Origin: Streptomyces roseifaciens
Lineage (GTDB): Bacteria > Actinomycetota > Actinomycetes > Streptomycetales > Streptomycetaceae
Assembly (NCBI RefSeq): GCF_001445655.1
Contig: NZ_LNBE01000003.1
Location: forward strand, 2,028,530 to 2,092,529
Direction of reading: 5' to 3'
Length of the DNA stretch: 64,000 bases
Both the position numbers and the translations under genes were made by a program. The notes beneath the pieces were generated by a model. That model was not told the origin of the DNA. It saw only the letters and a program-made list of their open reading frames with translations, and did no database searches. Shown one piece after another: positions 34,069 to 43,207 of the stretch. Every line of letters starts with the position of its first letter. The first letter of the stretch is position 1.

Positions 34069-36780
34069 TCAAAGGATGTGCAGTTCCCGGCCTCGCTCCA
34101 CGGCGTCGCGACGCCGCGAGACGCACAGCTTCCGGTAGACGCTCCGCAGATGGGTCTTCACGGTGTTGACGGAGAGGGTGAGCTCGTCGGCGATCTCGTC
34201 GGCGGACATCATCTTCTGGACGCACAACAGCACGTCGCGTTCACGGCTGCTGAGGGGCTGGACGAGAACGGGGGCCGGTTCGTCTCCGTGCGTGCTGAGC
34301 CAGGCTCCCCGGTTCCGTGCAGGACCGGAACTGCCCGCCGTGTTCAGCAGGTGGCGCAGCCAGGGTTCGGCTTCGGCGAAGGGCCGGCGCAGCCGCTCGG
34401 GCCGGGCAGCGTCCAGGGCCCGGTCGAGCAGGCGCTGAGCAGCCGTCCGGTCGTCGGCCAGGAGCGCGGCACGGGCCCGTAGCAGCTGGGCGTCCACCCG
34501 GTCCGGCCGGCTCAGGTCCGGGGAGGCCTCGGCACGGGCCAGCAGTCGCAGGGCGCGGTCGGTGCGTCCGGCGGCGAGGTGGGCGCGGGCCAGGGCGACG
34601 AGGGACGCCGGGCCGTCGGACCGGGTGCCGTGTACGGCGGCGACGGCGGCCTGGTGGTCCCCTCGGGCCAGCGCCACGGCCGAGCGCGTGAGCGCGACCC
34701 GTTGGACGGACCACGGCGCGCCGCCCGTTCCCGGGCGGGGGAGGGCGGTGAGGGCTGCCTCCCGGCGACCCCGGGCCAGTTCCAGGCGGGATCGCAGCAC
34801 CGCTGCTTCGGTCGCCAGGACCGGGTCTTCGCGCACGTCGGGGCACGCGAGGGCCTGTTCGAGCCGGCGTTGGGCGACTTCCTGGTCGTCCCGTTCGAAC
34901 GCCACCACGGCCAGGGCGACGTAACCGGCGCCGGATCGGTGGTCCGGCGGTGCGCCGTACTGGTCGGCCATCACCAGTGAGCGCAGCGCGTGATCCTCCG
35001 CCGAGGTCAGGGAGCCCTCGGCGCTCTCGGCCAGTGCGAGCAGGCCGAGGGACAGGTGCCGTACGGGGAGCGCCGCCTCGGTCGTACGGGCGTCGGCGGC
35101 CCCGGTGGCCTCGGCGGCGCCGGTGGTCCCGGCGGCCCCGGCGGCCTCGGTGGAAAGGCGGCGGGCATCGGCGAGACGGCCGGAGCCCAGGAACGCCCGG
35201 GCGAGCCCGTACAGCCTCAGCGCCTCGATCTCGGGGTGCGCCCGGAGGCGTTCGAGTGGCACCTGCCTCATCAAGTTCGAGACGGCCTGTGCCGATTCCT
35301 CCGCTCCCTCCTCCACCTGCGAGGCGCACAGCAGGTGCAGCAGCGCGCGGGTGAGCCCGACCTCCGGGGCCGGCTCCGCACCGTTCCGCTGCAGGTGCCG
35401 TTCGGCCACGGCGAGGCGCTCGTGGCAGCCGGCGCGGTCATGCTGTGCCAGCCGGCACGCGGCTGCTACGAGGGCGGGTTCGGTCCCGGCCACGGAGGGC
35501 GGCATACGGGAGAAGGCGCGCTCGGCACGTCCGGCCTCCGGAGGGGCGCACAGGGTCCCGACCATCAGCTGATGAACGGCCTCGGAGGCGCCGAATCGCC
35601 AGTCCCGGGCTTCCGCGGCGTGCTCCAGCGCCTCGATGGTGCGGCCCGCTCCGGCCAGCCACCGGGCGGCGCGGGCGTGCAGCCGCGGTGCGAGAGCGGG
35701 ATGCCGTATGCGCAGCTCGGCGCGGAGCACGTCGGCGAACAGCGGATGGACCCGGCACCAGGACGTGCCGGGGACGGGGTCGACGAAGGCGTTCTCGTGG
35801 GTCAGCCTGGCCAGCACCGCCTCGGCGTCCTTGCGCCCGGTCAGTGCGTTCACCAGGTCCGGGTGGAGGCGGTCGAGGACGCTCGCGCGCAGCAACAGCT
35901 CTCTGGTGGCGGCGGGCTGGGCGTCGAGCACCTCGGCGCTCAGATAGCCCGAGACCGCCTGCTCGGAGCCGGTGAACGAGCGTGTGAAGCCGGCCGGGTC
36001 GCCGGTGCGCTGCATGGCCAGGGCGCACAACCTCAGACCGGCGGCCCACCCTTGGGTGCGCTGCGTCAGGGCACGGACCACGTCGTCTGTCGGCTTGAGG
36101 CCCTGCCTGCGCAGCAGGGCGGCCGCCTCGTGCGGGGCGAAGGCGAGGTCGGCGCCGCGGATCTCCGTCAGCCGGTCCTCGGCACGGTAGCGGTGGAGCG
36201 GCAGCAACGGGTCCAGCCGACTGGTCACGACCAGCCGCAGCAGCGGCCCGCAGTGTTCGAGGAGGTATTCCAGACCGGCCGGTACCCGTCGGCCCGCCAC
36301 CTTCTCGAAGCCGTCCAGTACGAGGACCACGGGTCCGGGCAAGTGCTCCGTCGCGGCGGCGAGCCGGGTCAGCAGGGAGGTGCCGACGCTGCCCGGGCAG
36401 GCGGGCGCGGTGATGCCGTCGGGCAGCTGCCGGGGGAGCGCGCGTCGCAGGGCCTCCACGACGTAGCTCCAGAAGACGCCCGGTGCTCCGTCGTACGAGT
36501 CGAGCGTCAGCCATGCCACGGGGCCGGGAGGCGAGCCGTCCCGTACCCACGCGGCGGCGAGGGTGGTCTTCCCCGCGCCTGCGGGACCGGTGATCAGGGT
36601 GATCGGCCCGTCAGTGCCTGCGCCGAGCCTGTCGCGCAGGCGGTGCCTGGGGACGTGGGCGCGAAGGGCGGCGGGTACCGAGAGTTTCGAGGCGAGCAGG
36701 GGGTCGCCGGACCAGGCCAGTGTCGTTCCGCGCCCGTCGCCGGAGAAGTCACCGGAGAACGGGGCATCGGTCGGAGGCAT
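34069..36780 (-). CDS. LAL-type LuxR-family regulator (MalT-like ATPase)
   Basis: A 903-residue protein starting MPPTDAPFSGDFSGDGRGTT. Walker A is ITGPAGAGKTTLAAAW and Walker B is VVLVLDGFEKV; R/TSRLDPLLPL is the sensor region. A long TPR-like helical part spans residues about 340-830. The C-terminal LuxR helix-turn-helix reads PLSSRERDVLLCVQKMMSAD, EIADELTLSVNTVKTHLRSV, YRKL. Such STAND proteins activate genes on ligand binding, as MalT does with maltotriose. The ligand is unknown. The MFS transporter gene, divergent across 273 bp, is a possible target. Confidence 0.9.
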   Translation of the reverse strand: MPPTDAPFSGDFSGDGRGTTLAWSGDPLLASKLSVPAALRAHVPRHRLRDRLGAGTDGPITLITGPAGAGKTTLAAAWVRDGSPPGPVAWLTLDSYDGAPGVFWSYVVEALRRALPRQLPDGITAPACPGSVGTSLLTRLAAATEHLPGPVVLVLDGFEKVAGRRVPAGLEYLLEHCGPLLRLVVTSRLDPLLPLHRYRAEDRLTEIRGADLAFAPHEAAALLRRQGLKPTDDVVRALTQRTQGWAAGLRLCALAMQRTGDPAGFTRSFTGSEQAVSGYLSAEVLDAQPAATRELLLRASVLDRLHPDLVNALTGRKDAEAVLARLTHENAFVDPVPGTSWCRVHPLFADVLRAELRIRHPALAPRLHARAARWLAGAGRTIEALEHAAEARDWRFGASEAVHQLMVGTLCAPPEAGRAERAFSRMPPSVAGTEPALVAAACRLAQHDRAGCHERLAVAERHLQRNGAEPAPEVGLTRALLHLLCASQVEEGAEESAQAVSNLMRQVPLERLRAHPEIEALRLYGLARAFLGSGRLADARRLSTEAAGAAGTTGAAEATGAADARTTEAALPVRHLSLGLLALAESAEGSLTSAEDHALRSLVMADQYGAPPDHRSGAGYVALAVVAFERDDQEVAQRRLEQALACPDVREDPVLATEAAVLRSRLELARGRREAALTALPRPGTGGAPWSVQRVALTRSAVALARGDHQAAVAAVHGTRSDGPASLVALARAHLAAGRTDRALRLLARAEASPDLSRPDRVDAQLLRARAALLADDRTAAQRLLDRALDAARPERLRRPFAEAEPWLRHLLNTAGSSGPARNRGAWLSTHGDEPAPVLVQPLSSRERDVLLCVQKMMSADEIADELTLSVNTVKTHLRSVYRKLCVSRRRDAVERGRELHIL

Positions 36781-36951
36781 CCGATCACCACCGTGCTAGA
36801 CCGCTCCTCTCCATCTTCACCACGTTCCACCGTTGATCGCACACGGACCCGCTCCGGGTTCCGGCCGGTCCGGATCTCCTGAGCAGCAGGGCGACACACC
36901 CTGCCGAAAGCGTCGAAAACGCCGCCCCTTCGCCGTGCGGTTCTAGAGTGC

Positions 36952-37005
36952 GATCAACCCGATCAACCCGATCAATTCGACCAACCCGGTCAATTCGATC
37001 AAGCA
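36952..37005. repeat. 9-bp tandem repeats upstream of the MFS gene
   Basis: Six consecutive 9-mers: GATCAACCC, GATCAACCC, GATCAATTC, GACCAACCC, GGTCAATTC and GATCAAGCA. They start 102 bp before the GTG of the MFS gene and lie between it and the divergent LAL regulator gene. They are more AT-rich than their surroundings. Either a minisatellite or an array of regulator half-sites. Confidence 0.65.
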
Positions 37006-37053
37006 GCCGCTCGCCCGTCACCGGGGCGCACCAGAACGCGGAAAGGCGCAGGC

Positions 37054-38706
37054 GTGAAACGATGGCGGGCCCTGATCGTGCTCGGGACGGCCCAGTTCCT
37101 GATGGTGCTGGACACGTCGGTGATGAATGTCTCGATCAGCACGCTGGTCGAGGACTTCGACACCGAGGTCACGGCGATTCAAGCGGTCATCACCCTCTAC
37201 ACGCTGGTCATGGCCGCATTCATGATCACCGGCGGGAAGCTCGGCGACGCGTTCGGCCGCCGCAGGGCCTTCGCGGTCGGGCTGATCGTCTACGGAGCCG
37301 GGTCCGCCGTCACCTCGGTGGCGCCGACGCTGTGGGTGCTGGCGGTCGGCTGGTCGGTGGTCGAGGGGCTCGGTGCCACCCTCGTCCTCCCGGCGCTCGC
37401 CGCGCTCGTCGCCGGCGCGTACCGCGGCCGGGAACGGGCGGTCGCCTACGGCGTCATCGGCGGGCTGGCCGGTGCCGGCATCGCCGTGGGGCCGCTGCTC
37501 GGCGGCTGGGTGACGACGTACCTGACCTGGCGGCTGGTGTTCGCCGGCGAGGTCGTGGTGGTCATCGCCATGCTGTGCGTCATCCGGTGGATCCCGGACG
37601 TCCCGCGGGAGCCGCGCACCGCGCTGGACAAGGGAGGCGTCGCGCTGTCCGCGGCCGGGCTGGCCCTGGTCGTCCTGGGCGTGCTGCAGAGCAGCTCCTG
37701 GGGATGGCTCAAGCCCCGTAACCCGCCCTTCACCGTCTTCGGCTTCTCCCCGACCGTGTTCGTCATCGCGGCGGGGGCCGTCGTGCTGTGGCTGTTCTGC
37801 ACCTGGGAACGGCGGCAGCGGGCGCGGGGGAGGGAACCCCTGGTGCGCCTGTCGCTGTTCGGGGTACCGCCGTTGCGGTCCGGACTGACCATGCTGCTCT
37901 GTCAGAACCTCGTCCTGCTGGGCCTGTTCTTCATCATCCCGCTGTACCTCCAGGTGGTGCAGGGCTTCGACGCCTTCCAGACAGGACTCCGGCTGCTGCC
38001 CGTGTCGGTGACCATGCTGCTGTCCGCCATGGCCGGGCCGCTGCTCGGCCGGGTCGCGGCACCCAGGACCGTGGTGCGCGGCGGCCTGCTGGTGCTCGTG
38101 GCGGCGCAGGTGTGGCTGCTGGCCACGATCGAGCCCGACATCGACAACCTCTCCTTCGGCCTGGCGATGGCCGTCCTCGGCCTGGGCATGGGGCTCCTCG
38201 CCTCCCAGCTGGGCAATGTCGTGCAGTCCAGCGTCGGGGAGGAGGAACGCAGCGAGGCGGGCGGTCTGCAGTACACCGCGCAGAACCTCGGTTCGTCCCT
38301 GGGCACCGCACTCATCGGCTCCCTGCTGATCGGTGCCCTGGTCCATGCCTTCACCACGCAGATCGACGACAACCCGAAGATCTCGGACGCGGCACGCCGG
38401 CAGGCCGGCATCGCCATGGAGGCCGGGGTCAGCTTCGTCAGCACGGACCAGGTGCGCGACGCCGCCGCACGCGCCTCGCTCCCGTCGTCCGAAGCCGACG
38501 CACTCGTCGACTCCTATGCCTCGGCGCAGCTCGACGCCCTCAAGGCCGCCGTCCTGGCCGCCGCGGCCGTCACCCTCGGCGCCTTCCCCTTCACCCGCCA
38601 CCTGCCGGCCGAACGGCTGACCGGGGAGACAGGGACGACGGAGAGGACGGAGAGGACGGAGAGGACGGGGAGGACGGGGAAGAAGACAGGGGAGACCGGG
38701 CGGTGA
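37054..38706 (+). CDS. MFS drug-efflux transporter, DHA2 (14-helix) family
   Basis: A 550-residue protein from GTG 37054, starting MKRWRALIVLGTAQFLMVLD. The motif LDTSVMNVSISTL (helix 1), GGKLGDAFGRRRAF (motif A) and GAGIAVGPLLGG (motif C, antiporter) mark an EmrB/QacA-type proton-coupled exporter with 14 helices. The C-terminus is a low-complexity tail built from a 9-bp repeat (TERTERTERTGRTG). Its TGA overlaps the GTG of the K+ channel gene, so the two are translationally coupled. The export substrate is unknown; the LAL gene next door may regulate it. Confidence 0.92.
   Translation: MKRWRALIVLGTAQFLMVLDTSVMNVSISTLVEDFDTEVTAIQAVITLYTLVMAAFMITGGKLGDAFGRRRAFAVGLIVYGAGSAVTSVAPTLWVLAVGWSVVEGLGATLVLPALAALVAGAYRGRERAVAYGVIGGLAGAGIAVGPLLGGWVTTYLTWRLVFAGEVVVVIAMLCVIRWIPDVPREPRTALDKGGVALSAAGLALVVLGVLQSSSWGWLKPRNPPFTVFGFSPTVFVIAAGAVVLWLFCTWERRQRARGREPLVRLSLFGVPPLRSGLTMLLCQNLVLLGLFFIIPLYLQVVQGFDAFQTGLRLLPVSVTMLLSAMAGPLLGRVAAPRTVVRGGLLVLVAAQVWLLATIEPDIDNLSFGLAMAVLGLGMGLLASQLGNVVQSSVGEEERSEAGGLQYTAQNLGSSLGTALIGSLLIGALVHAFTTQIDDNPKISDAARRQAGIAMEAGVSFVSTDQVRDAAARASLPSSEADALVDSYASAQLDALKAAVLAAAAVTLGAFPFTRHLPAERLTGETGTTERTERTERTGRTGKKTGETGR
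38641..38676 (+). repeat. 9-bp coding repeat at the end of the MFS gene
   Basis: GAGAGGACG occurs three times, followed by GGGAGGACG, encoding Glu-Arg-Thr units in the cytoplasmic tail. The period is the same as that of the repeat in front of the gene, though the sequence differs. Confidence 0.8.
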
Positions 38707-39242
38707 GCGTGGTCCTGCGGCCCATCGGGACCGCGACCGGTCTCGTCCTCGCCTACTACCTCCTCCCCCTGGACAAGAAGTTCGAGGGAAGCAACGCCGT
38801 GGGCCTCGTCCTCGGCCTTGCCGTCGTGGCCGCCCTCTTCACCTGGCAGATCCGCTCGATCATGCGCTCCTCCCGGCCCCGTCTGCGAGCCGTCCAGGCG
38901 CTGGCCACCACCGTGCCGCTGTTCCTGCTGCTCTTCGCGGCCACCTACTACCTCATGGAGCAGACCGGGCCGGGCAGCTTCAGTGAGCCCCTCAACCGGA
39001 CCGACGCCTTGTACTTCACGCTCACGGTCTTCAGCACCGTCGGCTTCGGCGACATCAGCCCCCGCACCGAACCGGCACGGGTCGTCACCATGGTGCAGAT
39101 GGCGGGCGACATCCTGCTCATCGGCGTCGCCGCCCACGTCGTCGTCGGGGCGGTCCAGCACGCCCTCGCGCGCGGGAACGCCGACGGGCAACCGCCTGCT
39201 GCCGGGCCGTCACCGGGGTCCGGGAGCACCGGCCGCGGGTAG
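38703..39242 (+). CDS. Two-helix potassium channel
   Basis: The start is GTG 38703, overlapping the MFS stop as GTGA, with GGGGAGA 7 nt upstream. The 179-residue protein has four hydrophobic segments: GTATGLVLAYYLLPL, GLVLGLAVVAALFTWQI, TTVPLFLLLFAATYYL and the last helix VVTMVQMAGDILLIGVAAHV. The pore loop ALYFTLTVFSTVGFGDISPR holds the selectivity filter TVGFGD. It is a KcsA/ion_trans_2-type K+ channel with two extra N-terminal helices. Its last 33 bp overlap the convergent lipid-kinase-like gene. Confidence 0.9.
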   Translation: MSVVLRPIGTATGLVLAYYLLPLDKKFEGSNAVGLVLGLAVVAALFTWQIRSIMRSSRPRLRAVQALATTVPLFLLLFAATYYLMEQTGPGSFSEPLNRTDALYFTLTVFSTVGFGDISPRTEPARVVTMVQMAGDILLIGVAAHVVVGAVQHALARGNADGQPPAAGPSPGSGSTGRG

Positions 39243-40607
39243 GGAACGGTCCCGGCCACGGCCCGCCGTGAACGCGAGCTCCCACAGGCGCCGCCAGTCC
39301 AGCCGCGGCCGCGCCTGCGGAACCCCCGGACGGTGCCGGGGAACCCGTACCCGGAGCGCACCGGGCTCCGACACGCAGCGCACCGGAGCGGGGAGCGCCA
39401 GCGCCTCGCCGTCGATGCCGACCTGCACCTCCGGCCGGTCCGCGTCGACGACGATCTCGCCGGAGGTGAGGGCCACCAGGCCGGGCGCACGCCTGCCGCG
39501 GAGCAGATCGGCGGCCTGCACCGCGCTGTCGACCTTGACGCTCACCAGCCCCAGCACTCCGCCGTCGAGCCGGTCGCGCCGGCCCAGCCCGGCACGGTCG
39601 CCGACCCGGTACGGGTTGTTGCTGACCAGTACGGCCTGCGGGCCGTCGACGGTCACCGCACCGGCGGCGCGGACCGTGAGCCGGGGGCCGTGCTGATGGG
39701 TCAGCACGTCGGGCAGCAGCCGCAGCAAGGTGCCGACCTTGTCGTCGCGGTACGCCGGGCTCTGCACGACCTCCGCGTACGCGCCGAAGGACGCGTTGTT
39801 GACGAAGACGCGCCCGCCGACCCGCCCGAGGTCCACCCGGAGCTCCACCCCGTCGGTGAGCGCTTCCAGGCTCCCGGACGGGTCCTCGCGGTCGAGCCCG
39901 AGGTCCAGGGCGAAGTGATTGCGCGTCCCGGCCGGGATCACCACGAACGGCACCCCGTGCTCGGCCGCCACACCCGCCACCAGCGCCTGCGTACCGTCAC
40001 CGCCTGCCACGCCGAGCAGGTCCGCGCCCCGGGCGAGGGCGTCGCGGGCGAGCTCGGCGACGTCCCAGGAGGGAGTGGAGCCGAGGAGCACGACTTCCGC
40101 CCCCAGCGCCTCGGCCTTCTCCTTCAGCCGGAAGCGCCCCACCTTCCCGCCGCCCGAGCGAGGGTTCATCAGCAGACAGGCGTGCCCGGGCGGCGGAACG
40201 GGCCGGCCGGGAGCCGTGGCGGCGGGGACGGCTTCCGACCTCAGCGCAGTCCAGCCGGCGACGGCGGCCAGCGCCCACAGCGCCAAGGAGACGAGGACGA
40301 GCCAGAGCAGCTGCGCCGCGACGTACGACGCGAGCACGGCCACCGGGGCCGCCACGGCCAGCACCAGGGCGAGGCTCCTCACCAAGCCCCGGCGCGTCAG
40401 GGCCCACCACCCGGCCGCCGCCGAAACGACCAGGCCGGCCAGCCCCACGGCCACCAGCACCACGCTCTTGAGCCCCGCGGCGGACAGCAGGAGCACCACC
40501 GCACCGACGGTCGCCGCGACCGCCAGGCGCGCACACCAGCGCTGCCTCGCCCCTCCGCGGGCGGCGGCAGGCCTCATAGGGCCATGCTTCATGGGACCAC
40601 GCCTCAT
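39210..40607 (-). CDS. Diacylglycerol/sphingosine kinase-like protein with N-terminal membrane helices
   Basis: A 465-residue protein; ATG 40607 is preceded by GGAGG at 4 nt. Residues 25-130 hold four membrane helices. From residue 140 the DAGK catalytic domain appears: ACLLMNPRSGGGKVGRF, LLGVAGGDGTQALVAGVAAE, VVIPAGTRNHFALDLGLDRE and FVNNASFGAYAEVV. The GGDGT motif is intact. It should phosphorylate diacylglycerol or a related lipid at the membrane. The 3' end overlaps the K+ channel gene tail-to-tail by 33 bp. Confidence 0.88.
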   Translation of the reverse strand: MRRGPMKHGPMRPAAARGGARQRWCARLAVAATVGAVVLLLSAAGLKSVVLVAVGLAGLVVSAAAGWWALTRRGLVRSLALVLAVAAPVAVLASYVAAQLLWLVLVSLALWALAAVAGWTALRSEAVPAATAPGRPVPPPGHACLLMNPRSGGGKVGRFRLKEKAEALGAEVVLLGSTPSWDVAELARDALARGADLLGVAGGDGTQALVAGVAAEHGVPFVVIPAGTRNHFALDLGLDREDPSGSLEALTDGVELRVDLGRVGGRVFVNNASFGAYAEVVQSPAYRDDKVGTLLRLLPDVLTHQHGPRLTVRAAGAVTVDGPQAVLVSNNPYRVGDRAGLGRRDRLDGGVLGLVSVKVDSAVQAADLLRGRRAPGLVALTSGEIVVDADRPEVQVGIDGEALALPAPVRCVSEPGALRVRVPRHRPGVPQARPRLDWRRLWELAFTAGRGRDRSLPAAGAPGPR

Positions 40608-40745
40608 AGGACCTCCAGTCCCTCAGAGACCTCCGGCCCTCGCGGCCCGGACGGACTCTTCACCCATGGTCGCCGCCCGCCGGAGCACCACCCTCACCCG
40701 GAACGGGTGAGGCAGGCCCGGCGCACCGGACCCACAGTAGGACTG

Positions 40746-41735
40746 ATGAACGGCGGCGGACGTACCACCGAGGGATCACGACCGGCCCGTACGGCCGGGT
40801 CGGCGACGGTGCAGGCCCAGGCGCTGCTGCCGATGATCTGGGCCGATCCGCAGCACATGCCCGAGCAACTGGCCCTCTTCGCGGTGAGGCGGTTCGGGCC
40901 ACGGGCCGACGCCTACGTGGCCCGCCGGAAGCAGGCCAAGCCCCTGGCCGGGGCCGACGAGCTCCGCGGGGACGTCATCGCCCACGGAACGCGCCTCACG
41001 ATCGCCGACGGCGCCGTGCTGGGCGGGCCGTTCATGATCACCATGCCCGTCAGCTTCGTCGCGGCCCTGCTCTCCCAGGCGCAGATGGTGATCGAACTGG
41101 CCGCCCTCGCCGGACACGACCCCCGGGGCGAGAACCGCGTCGCTGACCTGCTGGTCCTTCAGGACGTGTACCCCTCGACCGAGGCGGCCGCCAAGGCGCT
41201 GAGCGAGACGAAGCGCCACCCGCCCGGGGGCCGGGGACGGCTTCCCCGGCGGACACGGTGGTCGATGATCGTCAGGATGGCGGCGCTCCTCGGCATCGTG
41301 GGCGGGGGCGAGAAGCGCAGCCGGCTCCAGCAGGTGGTCTCGACGGCCCTGATCGCGGCCTTGTTCCTCGTGGGCATGGTGCTGCCGCTGATCTGGGTGC
41401 CCGCACTCGCGGTGATCTACCGGCAGAACACCCTGCGGCTGGGAGCCAAGGCCGTGCGGTACTACACCCCGGACGCCGCGGAGCAGCGGGGCGGACATCA
41501 CAGGCGGCTCGTCCGTGTGCCCACGGCAGCGGGCGTCGCCGCCGTACTGCGGTTCCTCGCCCTCGCCGTCGCACCCTTCGTGGTGGCCGCCGTGGCTGCC
41601 GTGGCGGGGCTCCGGCTGACCGGCGGGTTCTGGGGGACGTGCCTGCTCGTCCTCGTCGCGGTCTCCCTGTTCGCGGCGGGCGTCTGGTTCGTGCACCGCC
41701 GGTCACGCCGGGGACGAGGAGGGGACGAGGAGTGA
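40746..41735 (+). CDS. Membrane protein of unknown function (EcsC-like N-domain possible)
   Basis: A 329-residue protein from ATG 40746 (MNGGGRTTEGSRPARTAGSA). Residues 50-155 include LRGDVIAHGTRLTIADGAVL, a hydrophobic stretch FVAALLSQAQMVIELAALAG and LLVLQDVYPSTEAAAKAL, reminiscent of EcsC. Residues 200-325 contain about four membrane helices. The family is not certain. The stop overlaps the start of the DUF2252 gene (GTGA), so they are co-translated. Confidence 0.7.
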   Translation: MNGGGRTTEGSRPARTAGSATVQAQALLPMIWADPQHMPEQLALFAVRRFGPRADAYVARRKQAKPLAGADELRGDVIAHGTRLTIADGAVLGGPFMITMPVSFVAALLSQAQMVIELAALAGHDPRGENRVADLLVLQDVYPSTEAAAKALSETKRHPPGGRGRLPRRTRWSMIVRMAALLGIVGGGEKRSRLQQVVSTALIAALFLVGMVLPLIWVPALAVIYRQNTLRLGAKAVRYYTPDAAEQRGGHHRRLVRVPTAAGVAAVLRFLALAVAPFVVAAVAAVAGLRLTGGFWGTCLLVLVAVSLFAAGVWFVHRRSRRGRGGDEE

Positions 41736-43147
41736 GGGAGATGGCCTCGAGCACGAAGGAACCCCAACTGACGCCGGGCGAACGCGCGGCGCGCGGCAAG
41801 GCGGCCCGCGGGCGGATGCCGCGCTCGGCCCACGCCGGGTTCGAACCCCGGGCCGACCGGGCGGACCCGGTGGAGATCCTCGAACGGCAGAGCGCCGAGC
41901 GCGTGCCGGAACTCGTACCGATCCGCTACGGCAGGATGCTGGAGTCGCCTTTCGCCTTCTACCGCGGCGCCGCGGCCGTCATGGCCGCGGACCTGGGCGC
42001 CCGGCCCACCACCGGGATCGAGGCGCAGCTGTGCGGAGACGCCCACCTCCTGAACTTCGGCCTGTTCGCCTCACCCGAGCGCCACCTCGTCTTCGACGTC
42101 AACGACTTCGACGAGACCCTGCCCGGGCCGTGGGAGTGGGACGTCGATCGGCTGGCCGCCAGCCTGGCGATCGCGGGACGGGAGAACGGCTTCCCGGGGA
42201 AGCGGCGCGCGGAGGTCGTCCGCGGCAGCGTGCGGGCCTACCGGCAGGCGATGCGCGGCTTCGCCGAGATGCGCAACCTCGACGTCTGGTACGCGCACTT
42301 CGACGCCGAACACCTGCGCGTGCTGTTCGCCGACCGGATCGGCAAGCAGGATCGCCGCCGGGTCTCCCGGGCGCTGGAAACCGCGCGTCACCGCGACCAC
42401 CTGCACGCATCCCAACGGCTCACCGTGGTCGTCGACGGAGCCCGGCGGATCGCCGCCGATCCGCCCCTGCTCGTCCCGCTGAGCGACCTGCTGCCCGACG
42501 ACCGGCGGGCCGAACTCGAGGAACGCCTCCGCCTGCTCGTCGAGCAGTACGGCCGCAGCCTCGCCTCCGACCGCCGGCACCTCCTGAGCCGGTTCCGCAT
42601 GGCCGACGCCGCGCGCAAGGTCGTGGGCGTCGGCAGCGTCGGCACCCGCTGCTGGATCGTGCTGATGCTCGGCAGGGACGACGACGATCCGCTGTTCCTG
42701 CAGGCCAAGGAGGCGGGCCCGTCGGTGCTGGCACCGTACGTGCGTCCGAGCGCGTACGGCAACGAAGGACAGCGCGTGGTCTGCGGACAGCGCTTGATGC
42801 AGGCCGTCGGCGACATCCTCCTCGGGTGGGAGCGTGCCGAAGGGATAGACGGGCGCCGACGAGACTTCTACGTCCGGCAGCTGCGTGACTGGAAGGGAAG
42901 CGCCCGTCCCGAGACCATGTCGCCGGGGCAGCTGCAGCTCTACGGGGAGCTGTGCGGTGCCACCCTGGCCCGCGCCCACGCCCGTTCCGGCGACCGGATC
43001 GCGATCGCCGCGTACCTGGGCGGCGGCGAGGCCTTCGACCGGGCCGCGGCCGAGTTCGCCGAGGCCTACGCCGATCGGAACGAGCTCGACTTCCGGGCGC
43101 TCGACGAGGCCGTACGCCGTGGCCGTGTCGCGGCCCGGCGGGCGTGA
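41732..43147 (+). CDS. DUF2252 protein
   Basis: The start is GTG 41732 (overlap with the preceding TGA) or ATG 41741; about 470 residues. DUF2252 motifs are clear: RYGRMLESPFAFYRGAAAVM, QLCGDAHLLNFGLFASPERH, VFDVNDFDETLPGPWEWDVD, RLAASLAIAGRENGF and LARAHARSGD. The GDxHxxNF and DxNDFD motifs are those of kinase-like (APH-type) folds, so a phosphotransfer role has been suggested for the family; no activity is established. Co-translated with the membrane protein upstream. Confidence 0.9.
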   Translation: MREMASSTKEPQLTPGERAARGKAARGRMPRSAHAGFEPRADRADPVEILERQSAERVPELVPIRYGRMLESPFAFYRGAAAVMAADLGARPTTGIEAQLCGDAHLLNFGLFASPERHLVFDVNDFDETLPGPWEWDVDRLAASLAIAGRENGFPGKRRAEVVRGSVRAYRQAMRGFAEMRNLDVWYAHFDAEHLRVLFADRIGKQDRRRVSRALETARHRDHLHASQRLTVVVDGARRIAADPPLLVPLSDLLPDDRRAELEERLRLLVEQYGRSLASDRRHLLSRFRMADAARKVVGVGSVGTRCWIVLMLGRDDDDPLFLQAKEAGPSVLAPYVRPSAYGNEGQRVVCGQRLMQAVGDILLGWERAEGIDGRRRDFYVRQLRDWKGSARPETMSPGQLQLYGELCGATLARAHARSGDRIAIAAYLGGGEAFDRAAAEFAEAYADRNELDFRALDEAVRRGRVAARRA

Positions 43148-43207
43148 CGCGTCCGTGCCCGCCGGGCCGACGTCTCCGATGTCACCGGCTCTTCCGCCGG
43201 CCTGACG

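Noticed and set aside
36952..37005. The 9-bp repeats as a CRISPR array
   Set aside because: Units are contiguous and far too short, with no spacers and no cas genes.
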